A stretch of 42,192 bases of DNA, from the NCBI GenBank assembly GCA_022571715.1, contig JACZXH010000027.1, positions 1-42,192 of the forward strand, written 5' to 3'. The notes under the pieces were generated by a model. It was not told where the DNA came from. It ran no database searches and saw only the letters and a program-made list of their open reading frames with translations. Both the position numbers and the translations under genes were made by a program. Each line of letters starts with the position of its first letter. The stretch's first letter is position 1. Below are positions 33,877 through 42,192 of this stretch, piece by piece. Source of the stretch: Bacteroidota bacterium (GTDB lineage: Bacteria; Bacteroidota; Bacteroidia; Cytophagales; Cyclobacteriaceae).

Positions 33877-33905
33877 GCTTGTTGTGCGTTCGTTTTTTTT
33901 CATTA

Positions 33906-36900
33906 TCATCTTTCAAAATGAAATTTTCTGAAATTCTCTGCGCCTAAAAAAGCAAATTTCTTTTCGAATAACCCAGCAAGCTTTTGATTTGCAGTCGCAA
34001 AAACTACTTGTCGGTTTTCACGAATGATCATTTCTCGCAAATAATCAAGGAAAGCCAAAATGTTCAAATCATCAGTATAAGTAACAGGCTCATCAAATAG
34101 AATGAGTTTTGGTCCATTCTTCAGTTTTTTGTTCAATGCTAAGAATATGGAAAGGGCCAATGCACTACGTTGTCCCGCACTTATTTTATTTATTGGAACT
34201 TCTGTGCCATCTACGCGCCTTTTCAGTAAAACCGAATTCTGACTTTCACTGAATGTTATTTGAGCGAATTCTTTCGGTGAATGTATGTTTTGAAATATTT
34301 CCTGTATTTCTTTTTCATTTTTTTCTATAAAATCGCCCAAAACTTTTGATTCACCATGGTTTTCTAAAATGTCATTGATTACTGCTAACCCATCAGAGAT
34401 TCTTTTGTATTCCGGTTCTAATGCTTTTATCTTCTCTTCTGATTTTGAGATTATTTGATTAGCTAACTTCAATTCTTTTTGACCAGATAAGGAGCTGTTA
34501 ACATTCTCATATAGCTTAAACAGTTTGTCTATTTTTTGAGATATATCCGTTATATCTTCGTTCTCTGAAAAACTCAAATAACTACCTAAATCTTTGAAAT
34601 AGACGTTTCCTTTTTGCAGAAGCTCTATTCGATAGGTTAACTCACGTTCAAACTCTGCAAAGTCAATACTTGGTGCTACTTCTTCAAGAATTTTCTTCAG
34701 AGAATTGTTCAACTCCTTGGACGCTTCCTCAGTTTTTTTCATCTCTTCTAATAGGCTTGCATTCTCTTTATCTAACTTAGAAAAGCGTGCTTCGTAATTA
34801 GGTTTGTCTTCATAAGTAAATTTGATATCAGGAACAGCATTTTCAAGTTCTTCCTTCAAGCTGTTAAAATCGTCTTCATAAAATCCTTTATCATCCAACT
34901 CCTGCCTTAATCGCAACAGTTTTGATTGATCCTCATTTTTTTTATCAAGACCGCTCTTAGATGAGTTAAATATTTTTCCAATTTCCAACAAGTTCAGTTG
35001 AAGATATTCAGATTCCAATAGTATTAAAATACCAGATTCGATATGCTGAATATTGGTCATTGTATCATTTGCTTTAGACAGGTCACTGTCAAGTTGAATT
35101 AATTGACTGTTGAGTTTATCAATGGCAACATTTTCGTCAACTGCTTTTGCAATATTTGAAACCCTTGTGGACAGTTCATCAAATGAAAACGGTGTCTCAC
35201 ATAGCGGGCATGAATCAGCACTTTCATTAAGCGATAAATATCGTTTTCCATAAGACTTAATTTCTGAAACAACCTGCTGAAGCTTATTCAAATTTTGTTT
35301 TAAGTTTTCAATTTGTGTATTAAGTCCCTTACGCTTTTCTGTTAGCTCTTGACGCTTGCTTAATTGTTCTTTTTTAAAGGATTCAAATGAGATCTTCTTC
35401 TGAAATATTTTTTGATCTGTAACCTTTTCAAAATATTCTAATGCCCTCGTGTCTTTTTTTATTTTGATTGACAGCGCATTAATCCTATCATTCAGTTTCC
35501 ATAAATTAAAACTTGATTGATCCAAATAGAATTTCTTAGCAGATTCCAAGGTTTGAAATTGTTTGTTAACAACTTCATAAGTCTTTCTTTTAGCAGTTAG
35601 TGTTTCATTTAATTTTTCTAACTGAACTTTATTTTTGTTACAATCTTCTAATGCCTTCTCAAATTTGGCTAACTCATTCTTAATGGCTTGTAAATTCTGT
35701 AATTTGACTGTTACTAAAAGCTGATTTAAAGAATTGATAAATGATTGAGACGTTTGATAATTACTTGTAAATCCTGAAAAAGACTCGTTATGAGTTTTGG
35801 GTAGTTCTTTTTTCCAATTGATTTCCTTAGAATAAGAAATAAACGCATTTAAGCTTTCTTCAGGTGTTGAAGTTATTTTGGTGTTCTCTAAAATCTCTCT
35901 ACTCTTCTTTATATAATCCTTCTCCTCTTTTATTTGATTTTCTCTAATTCTATATTCACTATTAAGCCTATCGCTGAATCCAGTTAGTCTTTTTTGAATT
36001 CGGTTAAATTCTGTTCCAAGTGCTATTGAGGACATGTATTTAGTTAAATCATCAACACTTGAACCATGGTGTAATCTATAGGCAGCATCTGAATCGTAAA
36101 AGTTGTACTTATTGAACGCTCTATAAAGTTCATTCCCTGTTTTGTACGCACTTGAATACCATACTTTATCTCGTTCTCTATATTTTGCATTATCTTGTGG
36201 CGTATAATTATCATTGAATTCATCATTATACAATGCCTCAATACTGCCATAATTCTCGTTGAAAGAAGGATCCCTATTACTTTTTCCTGTAATCACTAAC
36301 TCAATGGACTCTAAAAAGGATGTTTTTCCTGTACCGTTAACCCCAGTAACCAAATTCACCTGCCCTAAACTGAAATCCCTTTGCAGAGGGTATATTCTAT
36401 AACCATCGTTTAGCCTAAGAGAGTAAATTTTATTAATGATTAAATCCTGATTTATCTCGATCTGATCGTTATCCTCTTCAACATCTTTTATCACATCATT
36501 CGATAAAAACCTGGGAATTGCGTGTGCATAAGGAGCTTCGGAATAAACTTCATCAAGATCAACATGTCTCAGCTTTTCTTTCCAAACGCTAATTACATCA
36601 ACGTCTAAAGCTTGCTCCGAATGCTGGTATTCAAAATAATCGTTGAACTCATCAGGAGTGAATACGAATTTCCGAGTATAAATTCCATCCTTTTCTATCC
36701 TTAGTTTTACTGCTTCGTCATATTTATCACGCAAAAAAATCAGGTAATAATTCCACTGTAAGTATCCAGGAGTTTTATAGTACTCGCTGGAGATATATTT
36801 TTCTTGATAATCTCTAAGGTTTAATGGGAAATCTTTTTCTCCATAATCTATGAAATAAGTGCCCAAATCAAATTGGTTGAATATGTTTTTGCCAATTAGC

Positions 36901-36974
36901 AAATCAGAGTTTTCCAAAAAGGTGATGTCCTTTAATTTATCAGAGACTAATGTTTTTACAGTTTCTTTATTCAT
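33906..36974 (-). CDS. Rad50/SMC-like ATPase with zinc hook
   Basis: This is a ~1022-residue ABC-type ATPase of the SMC/Rad50 class. Residues 1-200 are an extra N-terminal domain rich in aromatic and acidic residues that I cannot assign. Walker A GVNGTGKTS is at about 211-219. Two long coiled-coil arms follow, separated by a hook CPLCETPF near residues 589-596 that can bind zinc in a dimer. The ABC signature ISAGQRSALAL lies near 931 and Walker B LILFDEP near 957-963, with a C-terminal ATANQKLAG switch. All ATPase parts are intact. The start is ATG 36974, two bases after the upstream TGA; an alternative TTG lies six bases before. It is the second gene of the operon. RloC and Lamassu ATPases are relatives in design only. 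Confidence 0.85.
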   Translation of the reverse strand: MNKETVKTLVSDKLKDITFLENSDLLIGKNIFNQFDLGTYFIDYGEKDFPLNLRDYQEKYISSEYYKTPGYLQWNYYLIFLRDKYDEAVKLRIEKDGIYTRKFVFTPDEFNDYFEYQHSEQALDVDVISVWKEKLRHVDLDEVYSEAPYAHAIPRFLSNDVIKDVEEDNDQIEINQDLIINKIYSLRLNDGYRIYPLQRDFSLGQVNLVTGVNGTGKTSFLESIELVITGKSNRDPSFNENYGSIEALYNDEFNDNYTPQDNAKYRERDKVWYSSAYKTGNELYRAFNKYNFYDSDAAYRLHHGSSVDDLTKYMSSIALGTEFNRIQKRLTGFSDRLNSEYRIRENQIKEEKDYIKKSREILENTKITSTPEESLNAFISYSKEINWKKELPKTHNESFSGFTSNYQTSQSFINSLNQLLVTVKLQNLQAIKNELAKFEKALEDCNKNKVQLEKLNETLTAKRKTYEVVNKQFQTLESAKKFYLDQSSFNLWKLNDRINALSIKIKKDTRALEYFEKVTDQKIFQKKISFESFKKEQLSKRQELTEKRKGLNTQIENLKQNLNKLQQVVSEIKSYGKRYLSLNESADSCPLCETPFSFDELSTRVSNIAKAVDENVAIDKLNSQLIQLDSDLSKANDTMTNIQHIESGILILLESEYLQLNLLEIGKIFNSSKSGLDKKNEDQSKLLRLRQELDDKGFYEDDFNSLKEELENAVPDIKFTYEDKPNYEARFSKLDKENASLLEEMKKTEEASKELNNSLKKILEEVAPSIDFAEFERELTYRIELLQKGNVYFKDLGSYLSFSENEDITDISQKIDKLFKLYENVNSSLSGQKELKLANQIISKSEEKIKALEPEYKRISDGLAVINDILENHGESKVLGDFIEKNEKEIQEIFQNIHSPKEFAQITFSESQNSVLLKRRVDGTEVPINKISAGQRSALALSIFLALNKKLKNGPKLILFDEPVTYTDDLNILAFLDYLREMIIRENRQVVFATANQKLAGLFEKKFAFLGAENFRKFHFER

Positions 36975-36976
36975 AA

Positions 36977-38719
36977 TCAAGCACTCATTATTGAGTTCGG
37001 ATCAACAGTTGAATCGTCATTTACACTGGGAGGTAACTGCTCACAAGCAGGTTTGATATCAGTTACGTTCTCTTTGTACCAAACGACTACTAACTTTTTT
37101 GACTGATCTTCCTTTTCAAATAAGCTTTGCATTTGGCGCAAAGTTTTTAAAGCAGAACCTTCCTCTTTTCGGCCTATGTATGCCACAGTTGCACGATTTT
37201 TACCATCAGTAGTAATAAGATTATATTTATAGTTATATCCTCCATCATTGAAAAACATCACTTCACTGCAATTTCCTTTGAACACTTTTAAATTTTCAGG
37301 AAACAATGTTTTGTCAGGAATAATAATGTGATTCAAGCAATCTATGCGGTCTATATAACATCTACGGATTTCTTCACTTGATTCATCATACACATAAGTT
37401 AGCCTATTAACTGTTTCATTTTCATCTTGAACAAACGTTTCAAGTTTATCTAACCTGTACCACCTCCTATCATCCTTTTTAACGGAAGCTAAACCACAAG
37501 AAAGGTTAACGAGTCTTTCTTTATCAATGAAACTGATCTGGTCGTTTAGGAAAGTTGCATTATTGCAATTTAAGCTTTGTAAAAAGTTAATGAATCCATC
37601 ATCTACTTGTTCAAATTCAGTGAATACTTCATTTTCATTATTCCATTTGAACAAGTTCCTTACTTCAGGCCCGGTCCGCCTTGATAGAGCCCCGGGTATC
37701 CCTGAAGAAGCAGGTTTTAGATTTGCTATCAAAAAAACTTCCTCGAAGGGATTAAGATAATAAGCATGATTATTAGCCTTTCTATTTACATAGTAAAGCC
37801 CCTTTTGATGGTTACGAACAAACCTTTCTAAATTGTCATAATCAATCTCAGTAGTTTTTAGGACCACTGAAGATTTACTTAATGGCACTAACGCTTCATC
37901 CCTTCCTGAAAGTCCTGTCTTCCCTGCCCAATTTAGAGATATTACATCTTTATGCTGATATCGTAAAATCGTCTTCCTAAAATCCCTAAAATATTCATGT
38001 GATGGTTCTGGATTCATTTGAGGATTTAAGATGATGTATGGCTGTTCATCCCATCTATAATCCAATTGCCTTTGAAGATCATTTGTAACAGCAAAAGTTG
38101 CAGCTTCTGAGCATATATTCGTAAATAGATAAACTGAGTTTTCAGTATTTCTCAAAACATAAACTTCGTTACCCCATATTAATTTATCTCGCTCAATAGG
38201 TGTATCCCAAACTCCCATGTGTTGGGTTTTAAATTGTACAAGCACAATTAACTTCTCTGCTTGGTTCACTTGAGCCTTAAATACATAGCAGACAGGATCT
38301 AATAAAACACCTCCACCATGGTTAAGTGCTGCCTCGTCAAAATGAATTAAAACATTAGCATTGGCATAGGCTTGCTTGAACGCCCAAATTTCATCAGGTG
38401 TTATAGATTCACAGCATAGAGCCCAAAGCTTTGAATTATTCGGCCATTTATCTTGGTTCTGTACTATCCGTTCAACAGAGCACCAGGGACATGAGTATTC
38501 AGGAGTAAGAGCTAAAGACACATTTTCAGCTTTCGCGAGTTCAATAAAAGCAGAAAATTTAGCCGAGCAATCTGTTTCATTTCCAAATTTATCGTCACTT
38601 ACACTAAATACTCCTTTGTGTTGGAATAGTAACATTGTATAATTATTGGTGTCCTTTTCAAGAACCTCAAGATTTAATGCAATATTTTCAATGACGGCAT
38701 CGATAAATTTAAACTCCAT
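36977..38719 (-). CDS. Nitrilase-fold protein with extra C-terminal domain
   Basis: This 580-residue cytosolic protein has a CN-hydrolase-like N-terminal half (about residues 25-265). The presumed triad is Glu74 (LALTPEYSCPW), Lys164 (VLVQFKTQHMG) and Cys203 (LFTNICSEAATF), with family-like spacing (90 and 39 residues). The next strand, PYIILNPQMN, and the late VISLNWAGKTG match the usual post-Cys pattern. Residues ~290-580 form a second domain with no family I know, including several Cys (CNNATF, CYIDRIDCLN, KGNCSEV). Nitrilases cleave C-N bonds of amides or nitriles, or act in NAD synthesis; the substrate here is unknown. First gene of the unit, directly coupled to the ATPase. Confidence 0.75.
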   Translation of the reverse strand: MEFKFIDAVIENIALNLEVLEKDTNNYTMLLFQHKGVFSVSDDKFGNETDCSAKFSAFIELAKAENVSLALTPEYSCPWCSVERIVQNQDKWPNNSKLWALCCESITPDEIWAFKQAYANANVLIHFDEAALNHGGGVLLDPVCYVFKAQVNQAEKLIVLVQFKTQHMGVWDTPIERDKLIWGNEVYVLRNTENSVYLFTNICSEAATFAVTNDLQRQLDYRWDEQPYIILNPQMNPEPSHEYFRDFRKTILRYQHKDVISLNWAGKTGLSGRDEALVPLSKSSVVLKTTEIDYDNLERFVRNHQKGLYYVNRKANNHAYYLNPFEEVFLIANLKPASSGIPGALSRRTGPEVRNLFKWNNENEVFTEFEQVDDGFINFLQSLNCNNATFLNDQISFIDKERLVNLSCGLASVKKDDRRWYRLDKLETFVQDENETVNRLTYVYDESSEEIRRCYIDRIDCLNHIIIPDKTLFPENLKVFKGNCSEVMFFNDGGYNYKYNLITTDGKNRATVAYIGRKEEGSALKTLRQMQSLFEKEDQSKKLVVVWYKENVTDIKPACEQLPPSVNDDSTVDPNSIMSA

Positions 38720-38814
38720 ATATATAACCTTTTACAGTATCAACCGATTTAGCTACAATCTTATATTTTAGTTATCTTTATGTCTAGTATAGGTCATTAT
38801 CTCAAATGACGCAC

Positions 38815-39011
38815 AACGAATGGCTAATAGGAACACTATGCCTTTTAGCCACATTATGGGTTCCTGTTTTTAACTTAAATGTATCGCTAATTTGTATTTT
38901 ATTATCAATATACTGTATTTTTTTGTTCCGTTTAGCCAATTTCAAAATGGTCTAATGGGCTGCGAATATTTTTCATGCCTGCATGGGTTATATGCGTGTA
39001 AATTTCAGTGG
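38815..39011. repeat. Element end, copy B (hairpin plus integrase 3' end)
   Basis: Homologue of 31541-31738 in direct orientation. The hairpin at 38829-38865 has arms AGGAACAC and GGGTTCCT, and a second overlapping pair GGCTAA/TTAGCC (38822-38827 and 38845-38850). Arms differ from copy A, but pairing is kept. The sequence between 38720 and 38815 holds the presumed leader of the operon, with no clear promoter. Confidence 0.75.
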
Positions 39012-39012
39012 A
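38932..39012 (-). pseudogene. Tyrosine recombinase C-terminal remnant B
   Basis: Twenty-six codons and TAA (38932-38934) encode STEIYTHITHAGMKNIRSP and a short tail, the final part of a phage-type integrase including the Tyr nucleophile. Upstream of 39012 the similarity is lost within ~50 bases of the glycosidase 3' end. Only the tail is left, but its stop is at the normal place, unlike in remnant A. A recombinase gene end next to a target gene 3' end is the usual layout of an integrated element. Confidence 0.8.
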
Positions 39013-39124
39013 TGATTTTAAAAGATTATTTTTTATGTCAATGAGAACAAAAGACCGTCTCCGGCAAATCCTGTAGTGGTTAACCGGACTCGTGGTAATC
39101 TGAAACATTTTTCACGATACATCT

Positions 39125-41860
39125 TTACTTATACACATCCCATAACATCCGGTTTATGATCCCCGCCCAGATGTAGGTACGGTGATAGCCCGCCCAATCT
39201 TCATCAGGACTGTAAAACTCCCACAAATTATGATTTTTCTTTAACTGTATGATCATTCCGGCAGCCACCCGGTCGGTCAGCTCTTTTGCTTCATTACTAT
39301 AGCCATAATGCAAAAGCCCTTTAACGATCAGGTAATTCCATTGCACCCACACCGGGCCGTTCCAGTATCCTTTGTCATTGTAATACGGATCATCCGCCGC
39401 CAGAGACGGAATGCCATACTTTCGCCAGAATTTGTCTGGGTCTGTCAGTTTTCGGACAAGGATTTCAGCCTGTTTCCGATCTGCGACACCCGCCCACAGG
39501 GGCAAAAACCCTATGATCTCCTCCCGTTTTAGATCATCTTTTGTTTTAAAAGAAAAATCATTGTCTTCTGTGTCAACATGGTAGTAAAATCCCGTTTCGT
39601 CATCCCAGAATGTTTCATTGATCAACCGTGACCTTTGCTCCCAGTCATTCCGCCATTTTCCGGCTTCTTCATCCAGGCCCAGGTCGAGCGCCATTTTTTC
39701 AAGCGCTTTGGCTTCTGCCACCAGCATACAATTCAGATCGAGTCCCTCGAAGTGAGACGGCCAACCAACTTCATCCCATATTACAACCGACGCATCCCTT
39801 ACAGACTCCAGTACGGCATGTCCACCCCATTCGCAAAGTCCATCCCCGTCCTTATCCCTGTTTGATACATAGAATTCATAAAATTTACTGCCCGAATTGT
39901 ACATATCTTTAAGAAACTTGCTGTCGCCTGTGATTTGATACAGTTCCAGATTCTGAAAATTATACCAGGGAGCAGAGGAAGTAAGTTCGTTATTTAATTC
40001 AATTATTTCATCCAGGTAGGCGCCTGTCCGGTAATTGATATACCCGTTTTCATATTGCCTTTCGCTAAAAACACGCTGCGAGTTCATGGCGCTTTCAGGA
40101 TCGAGGAGTGCATACGCGGTCATAGTGAGGCTTTCATGAAAAACCTGACCGCCATGTCCCCAGCCCCAGGTTGGTTCGCGCGAAAATACATAGTAATTGT
40201 ATGCACTTTTTGCTTCCGGCGGATAAAAAACCTGCCTCATCATGTTAAAAGAACTAAAATAAAGGTATTCCAGATCAGGATTATCAAAAGCAGGAACCGT
40301 AACCGATGAAAATAACTGCTCATTTTGTTCAAGATAACTGTTCAGATTATCGTTCATCGCATCCTTCGCCTGGTTGATCAACGCTGATCCCGACCCGTTT
40401 TTTCTCCCCACTGTACGTATCAGCCTCAGTTTTTCTGATTGTCCCGGCTCAATATGCACCGTGTTTTTCATGGCGATAATTTTTGAAAAATTTTTTATCC
40501 CTGCATATGAAGTTTTGTTTTTCAGATAGCCATCAAATTCAGAAATTTCGACGGTAGTGACTTCCCTTGAGTGCATCCCCAATGTCCCTGAATCGTTATC
40601 GATTTCACATATTACATATCCATACCATTTACTTTGTTCTAATCCGTCGTCTGTAAATTCTGTATTCGATACTTCTCCCATCAATGTATATACGCCTTCG
40701 TCAGGGTACGTTCGCCTGTAAATTCCAAAAACACGTTCACCTGTTTCCTGCTCCCACGTAAGATGTGCGTTATTTCCCTTCATTGATATTTTCAGATTAG
40801 AGGGAGCGGGAAGACCTTTGCGCTTTTTCAAATCAACATCCCTTCGAATGCTTCTTTGTGCCGGATAATTCGCAATGATTATCTCAGAAAAGCCTGACCG
40901 GTCTTCTGGTTCATTATACATTTCAAAATGGTAAACATTACCGTTTTCAACAACGCCCAGATTACCCAGTTCAACCCTAAAATAGCCATCTCTGTTAATA
41001 CTTCCTTCCATATCCTGCCATACCGGGCTGTTTTCGGTAATGATCCGGGAATAATCCTGCTCTTTTACGACCTGTAATTTTGTTTCCGGTGACAAGGCCA
41101 TATTACGTTCACCATTTTCAAATTTTGAGCGGCCCGTTACCTGAAACTTCCATTCTTTTTCAGGAAATACATAAAAAGGGATTACGGGTGATTCGCCCGA
41201 TATTGAATTAAAAGCAACCATTTCAGCGGCTCTAACAGATAGCATCAGAATGTTTATTATTGAATCGGCATAAGGAAGATTATGTCCGATGGTCCAGGAA
41301 TCGGGATACTCCTGGTGGGTAAAATAAAACGTAGAGTCATCTATTATTGTCACCTCGTCAAATGCCCGGTAATCGTTTCGCATAAACAGTACCATGTCAA
41401 ATTCCATTGGTTCCAAATGATCATTTTCAAGCACTACATCCATTACAGCAGTGTGCGAGCTTTTCACAAGAAATGTGACCTCCACCTTCAATCCTGCTAC
41501 CGGAAAGTAGTGGTAACGCACCATATCCGGATAGGAAACCGTGATTTCCGGAGCTTTATACATGTCTTCGAGTCTGTATCGCCATTGGCCATCGATTATA
41601 AAGCCAATACATATATCGCCTCCGGTATCGGTAGTAAAATCAATGCCTTCCCGGGAATTATAAAAGTGAAATTCATACGCTTCATCCAATACAAATTCCG
41701 ATCGCTCCATTGCTGCCGCATAGGTGGCGAAGATGGGAGTTTCCGCTCCGGCATTTATATTGGACAGAAAGAAAATATCCTGTCTCGGATTAGAGCAGCC
41801 TGAAAGAAAGATTACAGACAGAAACAATAAACTGCAGATCAATTTTTTCACATATTGCAT
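39125..41860 (-). CDS. MGH1/GH63-like glycoside hydrolase lipoprotein
   Basis: This 911-residue exported enzyme has the lipobox FLSGC (Cys22). Residues ~30-330 form a beta-sandwich supersandwich-like part. Residues ~350-435 are an FN3 domain (APSNLKISMKGNNAHLTWE and YGYVICEID). The (alpha/alpha)6 catalytic barrel runs from ~500 to the end: EPTWGWGHGGQVFHES, ESVRDASVVIWDEVGWP (the ESGxDxSP equivalent with the likely catalytic Asp), GLDLNCMLVAEAKAL, and YWNGPVWVQWNYLIVKGL. Family members release glucose or mannose from alpha-glucosides or mannosylglycerate; the substrate here is not known. The final ~23 codons are the sequence duplicated at 32838-32968, so the 3' end probably served as an integration site. 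The gene itself is intact. Divergent from the permease gene at 41922. Confidence 0.85.
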   Translation of the reverse strand: MQYVKKLICSLLFLSVIFLSGCSNPRQDIFFLSNINAGAETPIFATYAAAMERSEFVLDEAYEFHFYNSREGIDFTTDTGGDICIGFIIDGQWRYRLEDMYKAPEITVSYPDMVRYHYFPVAGLKVEVTFLVKSSHTAVMDVVLENDHLEPMEFDMVLFMRNDYRAFDEVTIIDDSTFYFTHQEYPDSWTIGHNLPYADSIINILMLSVRAAEMVAFNSISGESPVIPFYVFPEKEWKFQVTGRSKFENGERNMALSPETKLQVVKEQDYSRIITENSPVWQDMEGSINRDGYFRVELGNLGVVENGNVYHFEMYNEPEDRSGFSEIIIANYPAQRSIRRDVDLKKRKGLPAPSNLKISMKGNNAHLTWEQETGERVFGIYRRTYPDEGVYTLMGEVSNTEFTDDGLEQSKWYGYVICEIDNDSGTLGMHSREVTTVEISEFDGYLKNKTSYAGIKNFSKIIAMKNTVHIEPGQSEKLRLIRTVGRKNGSGSALINQAKDAMNDNLNSYLEQNEQLFSSVTVPAFDNPDLEYLYFSSFNMMRQVFYPPEAKSAYNYYVFSREPTWGWGHGGQVFHESLTMTAYALLDPESAMNSQRVFSERQYENGYINYRTGAYLDEIIELNNELTSSAPWYNFQNLELYQITGDSKFLKDMYNSGSKFYEFYVSNRDKDGDGLCEWGGHAVLESVRDASVVIWDEVGWPSHFEGLDLNCMLVAEAKALEKMALDLGLDEEAGKWRNDWEQRSRLINETFWDDETGFYYHVDTEDNDFSFKTKDDLKREEIIGFLPLWAGVADRKQAEILVRKLTDPDKFWRKYGIPSLAADDPYYNDKGYWNGPVWVQWNYLIVKGLLHYGYSNEAKELTDRVAAGMIIQLKKNHNLWEFYSPDEDWAGYHRTYIWAGIINRMLWDVYK

Positions 41861-41921
41861 TTCCGAAATATAGAAAATTCCCGGATTCTATTATCATTGT
41901 AAAAACATTTATCCTTACTAC

Positions 41922-42192
41922 ATGCCCATTAAACCCAAATTACGAACTTTTGATGTGGCTATGATTGTTGTCAGCCTCGTAATCGGCGTGGGCATTTTCC
42001 GGACACCAGCCATGGTGGCAAGCGCAGCTTCCCATCCACTCCTGTTTTTTCTGGCCTGGATTCTTGGTGGTCTTGTAAGCATTTGTGGCGCCCTTACCTA
42101 TGCCGAAATTGGTTCGCGCTACCATGTGCCTGGTGGTTTTTATAAGATATTTTCACATTGTTACCACCCTGCTTATGCGTTCATGGTCAACT
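41922..42192 (+). CDS. APC-family amino acid permease (N-terminal part)
   Basis: Starts at ATG 41922 and runs off the window after 90 codons. KLRTFDVAMIVVSLVIGVGI is the first transmembrane segment with the GVGIF glycine-rich loop that binds the amino acid backbone in the APC superfamily. A second hydrophobic segment (LLFFLAWILGGLVSICGALT) and AEIGSRYHVPGGFYKIF follow, the latter the typical TM2-TM3 motif. A proton- or exchange-coupled amino acid transporter of the inner membrane. Divergent from the glycosidase with a 61-base gap that must hold both promoters. Confidence 0.9.
   Translation, partial: MPIKPKLRTFDVAMIVVSLVIGVGIFRTPAMVASAASHPLLFFLAWILGGLVSICGALTYAEIGSRYHVPGGFYKIFSHCYHPAYAFMVN

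Noticed and set aside
33832-33888. Classical integron attC site
   Set aside because: The GTTRRRY and RYYYAAC boxes are not both present, and no IntI gene is in the window; only a resemblance remains.
33906-36974. Assignment as RloC or SbcC
   Set aside because: RloC has an anticodon-nuclease part in the same chain and SbcC pairs with SbcD; neither is seen here, and the N-terminal domain differs.
41282-41803. 173-codon plus-strand frame inside the glycosidase gene
   Set aside because: A shadow of the real minus-strand gene, with no family features.

Overview
The window is from a Bacteroidota chromosome. Evidence: a type IX secretion (T9SS)-style C-terminal sorting domain (1982-2485), the Bacteroidota-specific alternative GlmU-like protein (20934-22124), GH172 and MGH1-type glycosidases, DUF4395 and carboxypeptidase-like (CarboxypepD_reg) families, and promoters of the Bacteroidota type (TTTG, 19-21 bases, TAnnTTTG), clearest in front of rpmE. 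The sequence does not allow a firm genus call.

Region 1 (1-25 kb) is mostly core. It holds a secreted repeat protein and a T9SS cargo protein on the minus strand, then dnaE and trxA on the plus strand. After these come a DUF3592 membrane protein, pruA, an ArsR regulator coupled to a YjjG-type HAD nucleotidase, and a CarboxypepD_reg-like exported protein. A 29-residue membrane peptide with a perfect Shine-Dalgarno sequence, a tRNA-Pro with the rare anticodon AGG, a WG-repeat protein paired with a metallophosphoesterase, and a sodium:neurotransmitter-type symporter follow. A long minus-strand run reads rpmE, GlmU-like, holB, a cyclophilin lipoprotein and an RmlD-like reductase. The serC-serA pair closes the region.

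Region 2 (25-28.3 kb) is a boundary zone: a gene-poor stretch with three inverted repeats, a GH172 lipoprotein, and a 13-unit, 21-bp tandem repeat.

Region 3 (28.3-39.1 kb) is accessory. Its left part is visibly AT-rich and carries a DUF4395 protein, an FAD oxidoreductase and a DUF4242/cyclase-like/AraC fusion regulator. Its right part has mobile-element debris and cargo. The debris comprises two homologous ~200-bp segments, each holding a tyrosine-recombinase 3' end and a hairpin that keeps its pairing although its sequence has changed; a broken HigA gene; and a 131-bp duplicate of the 3' end of the neighbouring glycosidase gene. The duplicates (32838-32968 and 39067-39197) bracket about 6.1 kb that carries a PIN toxin-antitoxin pair and a tightly coupled two-gene operon. 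That operon encodes a nitrilase-fold protein with a visible Glu-Lys-Cys triad and a long Rad50/SMC-like ATPase with a CPLC zinc hook. I judge it to be the most likely undescribed system here, a candidate anti-phage or anti-plasmid defence module.

Region 4 (39.1 kb to the end) returns to the chromosome backbone, with a large MGH1/GH63-like glycosidase lipoprotein and the start of an APC-family amino acid permease.
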